Shown piece after piece: positions 34,955 through 43,885 of a stretch of 64,000 nucleotides of DNA. The stretch comes from Hymenobacter frigidus. Its GTDB lineage: Bacteria > Bacteroidota > Bacteroidia > Cytophagales > Hymenobacteraceae. Within the stretch, counting starts at the first letter, position 1; each line of letters starts with the position of its first letter. The position numbers were made by a program, and so were the translations under genes. The notes below the pieces were generated by a model. That model searched no databases, was not told the DNA's origin, and saw only the letters and a list, made by a program, of their open reading frames with translations. Location of the stretch: NCBI RefSeq assembly GCF_014640435.1, contig NZ_BMGY01000011.1, forward strand, positions 51,856 through 115,855, read 5' to 3'.

Positions 34955-37015
34955 ATGCCCGATATCATTCATTTGCTCCCCGAATACCTCGCCAACCAGA
35001 TTGCGGCCGGCGAGGTGGTGCAGCGCCCCGCTTCGGTGGTGAAGGAGCTGCTGGAAAATGCCGTCGATGCCGGGGCCACGCAGGTGCAACTCATTGTGAA
35101 AGAGGCTGGTAAGCAGCTCGTGCAGGTCGTCGACAACGGGGCCGGCATGTCGCCCACCGATGCCCGCATGAGCCTGGAGCGCCACGCCACCAGCAAAATT
35201 CGCAGCACCGAAGATTTATTTCGCATCCGCACCCTGGGCTTCCGCGGCGAGGCCCTGGCCAGCATCGCGGCCGTGGCCCAAGTGGAAATCCGGACCAAGC
35301 AGCGCGAGCACGATACCGGCAGCCTGCTGCTGGTAGAGGGTTCGCAGGTGACCAGCCAGCAGCCCACGGCCTGCCCCGATGGCACTAGCATCGCCGTCAA
35401 GAACCTGTTCTTCAACGTGCCCGCCCGGCGCAACTTCCTCAAGAGCAACGCCGTCGAAATGCGGCATATTCTCGATGAGTTTCAGCACGTAGCGCTGGCT
35501 AACCCGCAGATTGCTTTTTCGCTCTACCAAAACGAGCTTGAAGTGTTTGGCCTGCCCGCCGGTAAGCTCAGCCAGCGCATTGTAGCGCTGCTCGGCAACG
35601 GCTACAAGGAGCAGCTGGCAGCCTGCGAGGAAGTGACGCACTCCATTTCGGTGCGCGGTTTCGTGGGCAAGCCGGAGTCATCGAAGAAAAGCCGGGGCGA
35701 CCAGTTTTTCTTCGTCAACAACCGCTTTATCCGTTCGGCTTACCTCAACCACGCCGTGCTGGCGGCCTACGAAGGCCTGCTGGCCCGCGATACGCACCCG
35801 TTCTACGTGCTGTTTCTGGAGCTCGACCCCAAGGCCATCGACATCAACGTGCACCCCACCAAGACGGAAATCAAGTTCGAGGACGAGAAAACCGTGTACG
35901 CCGTGGTGCGGGCCGCCGTGAAGCAAAGCCTGGGCCTGCACAACATCGCGCCCTCGCTGGATTTCGACGGTGATGTGAACTTTGCGCCCATCCGCCCGCT
36001 CCGGGCCGGCAGAAGCACCGGCGAGCCCGACGACCACCTGCCCGTCATCACGCCCGCCGCTCGTGCCGCGGCCAGTGCCGACAGCTACCGTCCCGACGCT
36101 TTAGCATCGGCGGTTTCGGGTTCCGGCCGGCCCGGGGGCAGCAGCTCGGGCTTCAGTAATTTCCAGTCCGATACCCGGCGCGACGGCTACGAGCGGCCGC
36201 TGCCGCCGCGCCCCAACGAGCAGGCCCGCCGCGAGCTGGAAGCTTTTTACCGCGAGCTGGGCCAGCCCGTGCGCGACGACGCTGCCATTGATGAAGTGAC
36301 GGCGCGCAGCTTCGCTACGGCCCCGGTCGCCGATGCCAGTGAAGCAGCCCTTCGGCGCGAGCCCGCCAGTACCGCTGATTTGTCGTTGGGCCTCACCACG
36401 CCGGAGCCAGTGCCGGGCCGCCCAAGCCCCGCCCGTGAGGGTGGCTCGGGTAGCCGCGCCGTGCAGGTGCAGCAGCGCTTCGTGCTGGTGCCCGTGAAAT
36501 CGGGCGTGCTGCTGATTGACCAGGAAGCCGCCCGCGAGCGGATTCTCTACGAGCAGTACCGGCAGGAGCTGGCCCGCGCCGTGGGCTCGTCGCAAACCTT
36601 GCTTTTTCCGCGCACGGTCACGTTTTCGCCCGTCGATTTTGCCGTGCTGCGCGAGCTCACCGAGCCGCTGCACGCGCTGGGTTTCATCTTCGCCGAATTT
36701 GGACCGAATACCATTGCGGTGGAAGCCATTCCGGCCGGCATGCCTGTTCAGGATGAAAAAGACCTGTTAGAAAGCCTCATCGAACAGTTTCGCACCGCCG
36801 CGGGCCCACTCAAACTCGACCGCAGCGAGAGCCTGGCCCGAGCCCTGGCCCGCCGCGTGGCCGCCGGCACGGCCACCGCCCGCCTCCCCGAAGCCGAGCT
36901 AAGCGCCCTGGCCGACCGCCTCTTTGCCTGCCAGGTGCCCGGCTACACCCCTGACGGCCGTAAAACTCTCGTGCTGCTCGATGGTCAGCAGCTGGCCGAC
37001 TTTTTCCGTAAGTAG
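34955..37015 (+). CDS. mutL: DNA mismatch repair protein MutL
   Basis: A 686-residue MutL. The GHKL ATPase has NQIAAGEVVQRPASVVKELL near residue 14, DNGAGM near 60, GFRGEALASI near 92 and PARRNFLKS near 150. The middle domain ends about 340; a low-complexity Pro/Ala/Arg linker runs from about 340 to 500; a dimerisation domain fills the end. A DQHAxxE-like metal motif of endonuclease MutL is changed to IDQEAARERILYEQ here, so endonuclease activity cannot be assumed. Followed by two rhomboid genes on the same strand. Confidence 0.95.
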   Translation: MPDIIHLLPEYLANQIAAGEVVQRPASVVKELLENAVDAGATQVQLIVKEAGKQLVQVVDNGAGMSPTDARMSLERHATSKIRSTEDLFRIRTLGFRGEALASIAAVAQVEIRTKQREHDTGSLLLVEGSQVTSQQPTACPDGTSIAVKNLFFNVPARRNFLKSNAVEMRHILDEFQHVALANPQIAFSLYQNELEVFGLPAGKLSQRIVALLGNGYKEQLAACEEVTHSISVRGFVGKPESSKKSRGDQFFFVNNRFIRSAYLNHAVLAAYEGLLARDTHPFYVLFLELDPKAIDINVHPTKTEIKFEDEKTVYAVVRAAVKQSLGLHNIAPSLDFDGDVNFAPIRPLRAGRSTGEPDDHLPVITPAARAAASADSYRPDALASAVSGSGRPGGSSSGFSNFQSDTRRDGYERPLPPRPNEQARRELEAFYRELGQPVRDDAAIDEVTARSFATAPVADASEAALRREPASTADLSLGLTTPEPVPGRPSPAREGGSGSRAVQVQQRFVLVPVKSGVLLIDQEAARERILYEQYRQELARAVGSSQTLLFPRTVTFSPVDFAVLRELTEPLHALGFIFAEFGPNTIAVEAIPAGMPVQDEKDLLESLIEQFRTAAGPLKLDRSESLARALARRVAAGTATARLPEAELSALADRLFACQVPGYTPDGRKTLVLLDGQQLADFFRK

Positions 37016-37031
37016 CGCCACCCGTTGGTCC

Positions 37032-37061
37032 TTTGCTCCCCCGTGCGGGCCACTAGCTTTG
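37032..37061 (+). promoter_or_regulatory. Candidate promoter for the rhomboid pair
   Basis: TTTG at 37032-37035 and TAGCTTTG at 37054-37061, separated by 18 bases, match the Bacteroidota -33/-7 pattern TTTG N17-23 TAnnTTTG. The coding start is 79 bases downstream; a nine-codon open frame MPAGVLFAD lies in the leader at 37080-37109. Confidence 0.6.
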
Positions 37062-37139
37062 CACGCACTTTTTATCAATATGCCCGCCGGCGTGTTGTTC
37101 GCTGATTAACCAGCGGCTTGCTGGCGTTACCGACCATCC

Positions 37140-37928
37140 ATGTTCAACCTGACTCCCGTTGTTCGCAATTTGCTTATTGCCAACGCCGCTTTCTTTTTAG
37201 CCCAAATCAGTTTATTGCCCCTGCTCACGCAAGTGGGCAGCTTGTATCCCATCGGTTCGCCGTACTTCTACCCCTGGCAGTTCTTGACCTACATGTTCCT
37301 ACATGGTGGCTTCTTCCACATTTTGTTCAATATGTTCGCCCTGATTTCTTTCGGCCCATTACTTGAGCAACGCTGGGGAGGACAACGGTTTCTGGTGTTC
37401 TGGCTGATTTGTGGAGTAGGGGCCGGTGTGCTTTATGAGGGAGTTAAGTATTTTGAAATTAGTAAATTGGAGGCTTCCCAACAGGAGTTTAGAACACATC
37501 CTTCCGGCGCAACATTTGCTGAATTCTACCGTGACAATATGCCCGGCGACGAGAGATACGCGCCGTTGGCCTTAGCCATGACCCGCAATCCGGAAAATAC
37601 CGAATATGTCGCTTCGGCTACCGCCACCATCGACGCAATTGTGTCGAATAGCCGCCGGGGAGTAGGAATGTTAGGAGCATCTGGTGCCGTGTTCGGGATA
37701 CTGTTCGCGTTTGCGTATTTGTTCCCGAATAGTAAGATGATGATTTTTCCCATTCCCGTACCGATTGCAGCCAAATACCTTGTTTTTGCTTATGCTCTTT
37801 ATGAACTGTATAAAGGCATCAACCCCTCGCCCGACGATAACGTGGCCCACTTTGCCCACCTCGGTGGTCTGCTTGTTGGTTTCATTGTAGTCAAGATTTG
37901 GGAGCGGGGCCGGGAGCGTTTTTACTAG
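37140..37928 (+). CDS. Rhomboid family intramembrane serine protease
   Basis: A 262-residue protein with about six membrane helices. The catalytic Ser is in GASGAVFGILFAFA near residue 180 and the His in AHLGGLLVGF near 240; HGGFFHILFNMFAL near 57 is the conserved loop. A polar segment of about 75 residues lies between the third helix and the serine helix (EASQQEFR through SNSRRG), AT-richer than the rest. Member of the mutL-rhomboid-rhomboid order. Substrates unknown. Confidence 0.9.
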   Translation: MFNLTPVVRNLLIANAAFFLAQISLLPLLTQVGSLYPIGSPYFYPWQFLTYMFLHGGFFHILFNMFALISFGPLLEQRWGGQRFLVFWLICGVGAGVLYEGVKYFEISKLEASQQEFRTHPSGATFAEFYRDNMPGDERYAPLALAMTRNPENTEYVASATATIDAIVSNSRRGVGMLGASGAVFGILFAFAYLFPNSKMMIFPIPVPIAAKYLVFAYALYELYKGINPSPDDNVAHFAHLGGLLVGFIVVKIWERGRERFY

Positions 37929-38007
37929 TTGATTGTTACCCAAATTATCTACGCCGCCCGGCCACCTGTAGCCTGGCCAAATTCGTATAATCCGTTTAAT
38001 TCGTGCA

Positions 38008-38925
38008 ATGAGCATCGTTCAGGATATCCGCACCGCCTTTAGCCGCCGCGACAACGCCCTCATCCAACTCATTCTGCTGAATGTGCTGGTGTTTGCGGCA
38101 GTGGTGCTGCTTGAGGCAATTACCTACTTATCGCAGGCCCCGACGGTGCAGCTATTGGTAATGCGGCAGCTGGAGCTGTCGGCCAACCTGGGCGTGCTGG
38201 TCCGCCACCCCTGGACGGTGCTGACCTACGCCTTCACCCACCAGGGCTTCTTTCATATTCTGTTCAACATGCTGAACCTGTACTGGTTCGGTCAATTGCT
38301 GCGTGAATACCTCGGCGACCGCCGCTTGGTGAGCCTCTACATTTTGGGCGCCTTGGCGGGAGCCGCTGTGTTCCTGCTGGCCTACAACCTGATTCCGGTG
38401 CTGCAGCCCGCCGCTGCGGCCGGGCAGTCGGTACTGGGGGCGTCGGGTGCCGTCACGGCTATCATTGTGGCGGCTGCCACGCTGCTACCCGACTACACGT
38501 TTACGATAATTATAATCGGCCCGGTCAAGATTAAGTGGATTGCGGCGGCCGTGGTGCTCATTTCGCTGGCTGGCATCAACAGCGGCAACACTGGCGGTGA
38601 AATTGCCCACCTGGGTGGGGCGCTGCTGGGCTTCCTCTTCATCAAGCAGCTGCAAGCCGGCCGCGACCTGGGCCGCCCGGTGCAGGCCGTGGGCAACTGG
38701 TTCAGCAACCTCACCACGCGCCGCCTCGCCATGCGCGTGAGCAGCACTACGCGTCGGCCCGAGCCGGTGGCTGCCACGGCCGCCAGCAGCGGCAAGAAGC
38801 CCGCCGTGCCGGGCCAGCCCCTGCAGGATGAGATTGATACTATTCTGGAAAAGATTTCGCGCTCCGGCTACGAGAGTCTTTCCAAGGATGAAAAGCAGAA
38901 GCTGTTTCGGGCCAGCCAGCAGTAG
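38008..38925 (+). CDS. Rhomboid family intramembrane serine protease with C-terminal tail
   Basis: A 305-residue paralogue 79 bases after the first. Ser in GASGAVTAIIVAAAT near residue 148, His in AHLGGALLGF near 200, and HQGFFHILFNMLNL near 77. After the last helix comes a cytoplasmic tail of about 85 residues ending DTILEKISRSGYESLSKDEK, a Bacteroidota-type acidic/basic helix. The tail may control localisation; that is inference. It converges with the next gene three bases away. Confidence 0.9.
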   Translation: MSIVQDIRTAFSRRDNALIQLILLNVLVFAAVVLLEAITYLSQAPTVQLLVMRQLELSANLGVLVRHPWTVLTYAFTHQGFFHILFNMLNLYWFGQLLREYLGDRRLVSLYILGALAGAAVFLLAYNLIPVLQPAAAAGQSVLGASGAVTAIIVAAATLLPDYTFTIIIIGPVKIKWIAAAVVLISLAGINSGNTGGEIAHLGGALLGFLFIKQLQAGRDLGRPVQAVGNWFSNLTTRRLAMRVSSTTRRPEPVAATAASSGKKPAVPGQPLQDEIDTILEKISRSGYESLSKDEKQKLFRASQQ

Positions 38926-38928
38926 GAG

Positions 38929-39333
38929 CTACGCCTCGCGCAGCCAGGCTTTAGCCATCTCCATGTCCTCGAAAAGGCGCATCTCAAATTGACTGCCCAC
39001 CCGGGTTATCATTTCGGCGGCCGAGGCCTGGCCGAATATGCCCGGCGAAACGATGTGGGCAAAGCGCTTCAGGCCCATGGCCAGCGCCTGCGGCATCCAG
39101 TTTTGGGCAATCCAGTCGTTGGCCGAGTTCCATGAGCCTACCACCTCGCGGTTATCATTCAGCATGAGCGGGCAGGGTTTTTCCCGCAAAAATTCGAGTG
39201 TAGCCTGGCAGCCCTGAATAACTTTTTCGGTATGCAGAACGCCTATCCAGTTAGTATATATCCACTTGTTGGCCTCATCAAATTCGATGGTTAGATAAAC
39301 TTTATCAAACAAATTGGTGACCTCTTTTTTCAT
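38929..39333 (-). CDS. STAS/SpoIIAA-like protein
   Basis: A 134-residue cytoplasmic protein. MKKEVTNLFDKVYLTIEFDE begins a beta strand-helix pattern like SpoIIAA-type STAS domains common in Bacteroidota, with WIYTNWIG, CPLMLNDNREV and a late helix MEMAKAWLREA. I place it there by pattern, not by a firm motif. The start is ATG at 39333; the longer frame contains AT-rich non-coding text. It converges with the second rhomboid. Confidence 0.65.
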   Translation of the reverse strand: MKKEVTNLFDKVYLTIEFDEANKWIYTNWIGVLHTEKVIQGCQATLEFLREKPCPLMLNDNREVVGSWNSANDWIAQNWMPQALAMGLKRFAHIVSPGIFGQASAAEMITRVGSQFEMRLFEDMEMAKAWLREA

Positions 39334-39487
39334 GGACGTAAAATCGGGTAGTGTGCCAGCACTGCAAGGTAGGCAACATTTGTAGCAAACTAAAGGAATG
39401 AACCGGGCAGTTGCGTCCACGCTGCAACGGCTCAATCGGGTTCCGAATCGGGCCGTTTTATTGAATGTGAGATAAATCCAGTTACAT

Positions 39488-39524
39488 AAAAATAGCCGGT
39501 CCTGTGAGGAGCCGGCTATTTTTT
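39488..39524 (-). terminator. Terminator after mdh
   Basis: AAAAATAGCCGG and CCGGCTATTTTT arms around TCCTGTGAGGAG, usable in both directions. It begins 15 bases beyond the mdh stop on the minus strand. Confidence 0.8.
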
Positions 39525-39538
39525 GTCTCAATCAGAAA

Positions 39539-40477
39539 TTATGCAACGGCCGTCATTTTGTCCAGCGCTTCCATCACCTCTTTCACGTGGCCGCGCGAGG
39601 TTTCGAGCAGGGCTTTTTCGTCGTCGTTGAGCTGCAATTCAATCACGCGCTCCACGCCGTTTTTGCCGAGGATGACCGGGGTACCGAGGTACACGCCGTT
39701 GATGCCGTACTCGCCCTGCAGCTCCAGGCACACGGGGAATACCCGGCGCTGGTCGCGCACGATGGCTTCCACCATTTGGGCCGCGGCCGCGCCGGGCGCG
39801 TACCAGGCCGACGTACCCATGAGCTTCACCAGCTCGCCGCCGCCGTTCTTGGTGCGTTCCACAATGGCATCGAGCTCGGCTTTGCCGATGAGTTCGGTCA
39901 CGGGAATGCCGCCCACGGTGGTGTAGCGGGGCAGGGGTACCATGGTATCGCCGTGGCCGCCCATGAGCACCGCTTGAATATCTTTCGGGCTCACGTTCAG
40001 GGCCTCGGCCAAAAAGGCGCGGTAGCGGGCCGTGTCGAGGATGCCGGCCATGCCGAATACTTTTTCGCGGGGCAGCTTGGCCGTGAGGTGGGCCTGGTAG
40101 GTCATCACGTCGAGCGGGTTGCTCACGATGATGATAATGGCGTTGGGGGAGTGGGCCACTACCTGCTCGGTCACCGACTTCACGATGCCGGCGTTCACCG
40201 AAATCAGGTCGTCGCGGGTCATGCCGGGCTTGCGGGGCAGGCCCGACGTAATCACCACCACGTCGGAGCCCGCCGTGCGGGCATAGTCGCTGGTCACGCC
40301 CACGGTGCGCGAGTCGTAGCCGAGGATGGGGGCTTTCTGCCAGATATCGAGGGCTTTGCCTTGGGCAACACCTTCTTTGATGTCAACCAGAACAATTTCG
40401 TTGGCAATTTCACGGGTGGCGAGCACATCAGCGCAAGTTGCGCCAACGTTGCCGGCTCCGACTACGGTAACTTTCAT
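39539..40477 (-). CDS. mdh: Malate dehydrogenase
   Basis: A 312-residue NAD-dependent malate dehydrogenase of the lactate/malate superfamily. VTVVGAGNVGATCADV at residues 3-18 binds NAD; the substrate arginines are in SGLPRKPGMTRDDL (79-92) and the catalytic His is H175 in GGHGDTMVPLPR. The Arg-Lys combination at the active-site loop points to malate, not lactate. Oxidises malate to oxaloacetate in the TCA cycle. Length is normal and it is monocistronic. Confidence 0.95.
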   Translation of the reverse strand: MKVTVVGAGNVGATCADVLATREIANEIVLVDIKEGVAQGKALDIWQKAPILGYDSRTVGVTSDYARTAGSDVVVITSGLPRKPGMTRDDLISVNAGIVKSVTEQVVAHSPNAIIIIVSNPLDVMTYQAHLTAKLPREKVFGMAGILDTARYRAFLAEALNVSPKDIQAVLMGGHGDTMVPLPRYTTVGGIPVTELIGKAELDAIVERTKNGGGELVKLMGTSAWYAPGAAAAQMVEAIVRDQRRVFPVCLELQGEYGINGVYLGTPVILGKNGVERVIELQLNDDEKALLETSRGHVKEVMEALDKMTAVA

Positions 40478-40591
40478 GGGAGGAGAGTTGAATGAAAAAA
40501 CGGTATCGGCCGTAAAAGTAAGACCGAACCAAAGATTGCGCCGGTAGAAAGTCTGTGTTTTTCTAGGACGGTTGATACATTTGGGCTTCGG

Positions 40592-41923
40592 CTACATCCG
40601 TTGCACGGTGAGCACACGTGCGGTAGCTTCTTCTACCTTGAACCGGTCGTCGACGCGCCAGCCCACCACCCAGCAGATTTTGCCGTCGGCCGACGTCAAC
40701 ACGCGCACGTCATCTTTTAGGTTGAGCGGCACTTTCTGGTCGATGAGAAAGTCGCTGAGCAGCTTTTTGCCCTTCATGCCGAGCGGCATAAACCAGTCGC
40801 CTTCCTGCCATTTGCGCAGCGTGAGCGGGAATTTTATTTTATCGGCGTCGAGCGCAGCGGTGCTTTTCGAGCGCGGGATGATGAAGTGCCGGGCATCGTC
40901 GTGCAATTCGGCCCGCAGGCGCATGCCGTCGGCGAGGAGGTCGGTTTGGCTCTCGGCCAGTTGAAAGGTGCCGAATTGCGTGAGCCGGCGCGGGGTGATA
41001 ACCAGGTTGTCCCGGTCCTTCACCAGCCGGTGCGTGGGCGAGTCGAACCGCCGGCCCGACTCGCCGGGGAAGGCGGCCACGATGTCCTTAACCATCAGCC
41101 AGGCAAAGCCGAAGGGCCGCAGAATCTCGTGCAGCACCAGGGCCGTGGCGGCCGTTTTTTGCAGGGTGGCGATGTTGAGGTAGGTGACCTCGGCGTCGTC
41201 GCGGCGGGCCTGGGCGGCGGTATCGGCCACGTAGCGGCGCACAATCTCCTCGGCCCCGCCCACGCGCTCGGCCGTGCCGTGCATGGTTTCGTCCAGGTTG
41301 GGGTTGATTTCGCGCAGCACGGGCAGCACCTCGTGGCGCAGCAGGTTGCGCTGGTACACGGGGCTGTCGTTGCTGGCGTCTTCGCGCCACTTCAGGCCGC
41401 GCGCTACCAGGTAGTCGTGCAGGTCATCGCGGCCCAGGCACAGCAGCGGCCGGATGACGGGGCCGTTTTTTACCTGAATGCCGTGCAGCCCGGCCAGCCC
41501 GGTGCCGTGCGTCAGGTTCAGAATCATGGTTTCGGCCTGGTCGCGTTGGTGGTGGGCCGTGGCGATGTAGGCCAGGTCCTGGGCCACCCGCACCTGCTCG
41601 AACCAGCGGTAGCGCAGCAGGCGGGCGGCCATCTGAGTCGAAATACCTTCCTGCTCGGCAAATTCCTTGGTTTGGAAAAACTCGGCGAAGTAGGGGAGGC
41701 CGTACTGCTTGGCCAGCTTGCGCACAAACTGCTCATCGGCATCGGCTTCTTCGCCGCGCAGGCCGAAGTGGCAGTGCGCCACCGCCACCTGCGCGCCCAG
41801 GCGGTGCAGCACATCGAGCAGCACCACCGAATCGAGGCCGCCGCTCACGGCAACCAGAATGGGGTCGTTTGCTAGGGAGAAAAGCGCGTGCTCTTCAATA
41901 AAATGGCGAACGGTATCAAGCAT
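40592..41923 (-). CDS. tilS: tRNA(Ile)-lysidine synthase
   Basis: A 443-residue enzyme that modifies the wobble C of tRNA-Ile(CAU) to lysidine, which changes its codon from AUG to AUA. The PP-loop SGGLDS is at residues 27-32, AHCHFGLRGEEAD near 50 and TAHHQRDQAETMILNL near 123; the C-terminal TilS domain ends with WRVDDRFKVEE. The correct start is ATG at 41923: the open frame runs on for another 2.8 kb, but that is antisense to the OstA-like and bamD genes. Essential in most bacteria. Confidence 0.93.
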   Translation of the reverse strand: MLDTVRHFIEEHALFSLANDPILVAVSGGLDSVVLLDVLHRLGAQVAVAHCHFGLRGEEADADEQFVRKLAKQYGLPYFAEFFQTKEFAEQEGISTQMAARLLRYRWFEQVRVAQDLAYIATAHHQRDQAETMILNLTHGTGLAGLHGIQVKNGPVIRPLLCLGRDDLHDYLVARGLKWREDASNDSPVYQRNLLRHEVLPVLREINPNLDETMHGTAERVGGAEEIVRRYVADTAAQARRDDAEVTYLNIATLQKTAATALVLHEILRPFGFAWLMVKDIVAAFPGESGRRFDSPTHRLVKDRDNLVITPRRLTQFGTFQLAESQTDLLADGMRLRAELHDDARHFIIPRSKSTAALDADKIKFPLTLRKWQEGDWFMPLGMKGKKLLSDFLIDQKVPLNLKDDVRVLTSADGKICWVVGWRVDDRFKVEEATARVLTVQRM

Positions 41924-42010
41924 AAGAATAGGAGGGGCCAGGTGCCCGGCAGGTACTACACCGCAAAGATGGCCGTTAGCGCGGACCCCGTCCTTACCTT
42001 TAGGCCACGA

Positions 42011-43780
42011 ATGACCTTGTTCCGCGTCTTTTTTCTTTTGCTGCTGCTCTCGCCGCTGCTTGGGCAGGCCCAGCGTCCGGGTGCGCAGCCGGTGGTGCCG
42101 GTGCCCGCAGATGCCGCGCCGCGCCCGCCGGCTACGGTGCCGCCCAAGGGCAAAGGCTCGCCCATCAAGCTGCTGACGGCCGGTGAGCTGGTGGGCGGCG
42201 ATTTTGCCGGGGTGAAAATCCGCAAGCTGCTCGGCAACGTCAGCTTTCAGCAGGACGACGTGTTTCTGTACTGCGATTCGGCCTACCAATACCTTGACCG
42301 CAACCAGGTGGAGGCGTTCAGCAACGTGCGGGTGCTGCAGAGCGATACGATGACCATTACCGGCGATAAGGGCTTTTATGACGGTGATAAGCGCACTGCC
42401 CGTATGGTGGGCAACGTGGTGATGCGCGACCCGCGCATGACTCTGACCACGCCTTCGCTCGACTACGACCTGAACCGTAAAACGGCCTCCTACACCGAAA
42501 CCGGCCACCTCACCGACCCGCAAAACACCCTCGATAGCCAGCAGGGCTACTACGATACCAACTCCAAGGTATTCGTTTTCAAGCGCAATGTGCACCTCGT
42601 TACGCCCGATTCGGAACTGAACAACGACACGCTGCGCTATAACACGGTCAGCAAAATTGCCTACTTCAACGGCCCCACCCGCATCAAGGGAAAATCGGGC
42701 AACCTCTATGCCGAGGGCGGCACCTACAACACTCGGACCCGGGTATCGAACTTTAGGCAAAACGCCAAGATTGACACGCCCAACTACCTGCTGGGCGGCG
42801 ACCGGCTGGTGTATGATGAAACCAGGCAGTACGGCGTGGCCAACGGGCACGTCTCGCTGATTTCGAAAAAGGACAACCTGACCCTGCGCGGCGATGCCGG
42901 CAAGTACTGGCGGGGCCTGGGCCGCACTAAGCTCTACGGCGGCCGGCCGGTGGTGCGCAACATCAGCGGCAACGACACGCTGTACATGGCCGCCGACACG
43001 CTCATCAGCATGGAAGCCCGGCCCGGCCAAACCACCACGCGCACCGTGCTGTACGCCTACCCCAGGGTGCAGATTTTTCGGGGCATGATGCAGGGCGTGT
43101 GCGATTCGCTGACTTACGACCGGCAGGACAGTATTATCTACATGAACCGCAACCCGGTGCTGTGGCAGGCTAAAAACCAGCTGTCGGCCGACTCCATTCA
43201 AATCCGCTCGAAGCGCGGTAAGATTGACGAGATGCGCCTGCAGGCCAACGCGTTTGCCGTGGACCAAGACACGCTGCTGAACTTCAATCAGACTAAGGGC
43301 CGCAACATGATGGCCTACTTCCGCGACAACAAGCTCCGGCGGGTGGACGTGTTGGGCAACGCCGAAAGCATCTTTTACGCGCTCGACAACGACACCGCCA
43401 CCACCGGCATGAACCGGATGCTGTCGGCCAACATGCGCCTGCTGTTCGTGGAGAGCAAGCTGAATAAAATATCGGTCCTCACCAATCCCGAAGCCAAGTT
43501 TATCCCGCCCCACGAGCTCAAGCCCGACGACGAACGGCTTAAGGGTTTTCAGTGGCGGGCCAAGGAACGGCCCACCCGCCGCCAGGTGTTGGGCAAGCAG
43601 TTCGACGACCGGCCGAAGAAGCGAAAAGCCGTGAGAAAGGCCACTAAGGCTACGACCAAAAGCAAGACGGCCAAACCCAGCTCGAAGCCGAGAGCCGTGC
43701 CCGCAAAAGCTCCTGCCAAAAAAATAGTGCCCAAAGCAACAGCGCCAAAGCCCGCCGCCGCGCCGGCTCCCCGCCGTTAG
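42011..43780 (+). CDS. OstA-like (LptA/LptD-N type) periplasmic protein
   Basis: A 589-residue protein with a signal peptide (MTLFRVFFLLLLLSPLLGQAQ). Repeated beta strands of the OstA-like jellyroll follow: GNVSFQQDDVFLYCDSAYQY near residue 77, DTMTITGDKGFY near 115 and further copies to about 500. The C-terminal 80 residues are Lys/Ala/Pro rich (AVRKATKATTKSKTAKPSS), probably disordered or DNA/envelope binding. OstA-like proteins carry lipopolysaccharide across the periplasm. Divergent from tilS; starts 88 bases from it. Confidence 0.85.
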   Translation: MTLFRVFFLLLLLSPLLGQAQRPGAQPVVPVPADAAPRPPATVPPKGKGSPIKLLTAGELVGGDFAGVKIRKLLGNVSFQQDDVFLYCDSAYQYLDRNQVEAFSNVRVLQSDTMTITGDKGFYDGDKRTARMVGNVVMRDPRMTLTTPSLDYDLNRKTASYTETGHLTDPQNTLDSQQGYYDTNSKVFVFKRNVHLVTPDSELNNDTLRYNTVSKIAYFNGPTRIKGKSGNLYAEGGTYNTRTRVSNFRQNAKIDTPNYLLGGDRLVYDETRQYGVANGHVSLISKKDNLTLRGDAGKYWRGLGRTKLYGGRPVVRNISGNDTLYMAADTLISMEARPGQTTTRTVLYAYPRVQIFRGMMQGVCDSLTYDRQDSIIYMNRNPVLWQAKNQLSADSIQIRSKRGKIDEMRLQANAFAVDQDTLLNFNQTKGRNMMAYFRDNKLRRVDVLGNAESIFYALDNDTATTGMNRMLSANMRLLFVESKLNKISVLTNPEAKFIPPHELKPDDERLKGFQWRAKERPTRRQVLGKQFDDRPKKRKAVRKATKATTKSKTAKPSSKPRAVPAKAPAKKIVPKATAPKPAAAPAPRR

Positions 43781-43845
43781 CTGCAACCTTTGAGTGCCCG
43801 TTGGCGCTCTTGCTGCCGGATGGCCGCGTTGCCAGCGGCCGCCGG

Positions 43846-43877
43846 TTTGTCTTCGCCGGCTCAAATCGTTACCTTTG
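43846..43877 (+). promoter_or_regulatory. Promoter of bamD
   Basis: TTTG at 43846-43849 and TACCTTTG at 43870-43877 with a 20-base spacer match TTTG N17-23 TAnnTTTG well. The ATG is only eight bases after the -7 box, so the transcript should be nearly leaderless. Confidence 0.7.
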
Positions 43878-43885
43878 CACCCCTT

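Noticed and set aside
37080..37109. Nine-codon open frame MPAGVLFAD in the rhomboid leader as a regulatory peptide
   Set aside because: Too short and without repeated codons or a hairpin to support attenuation.
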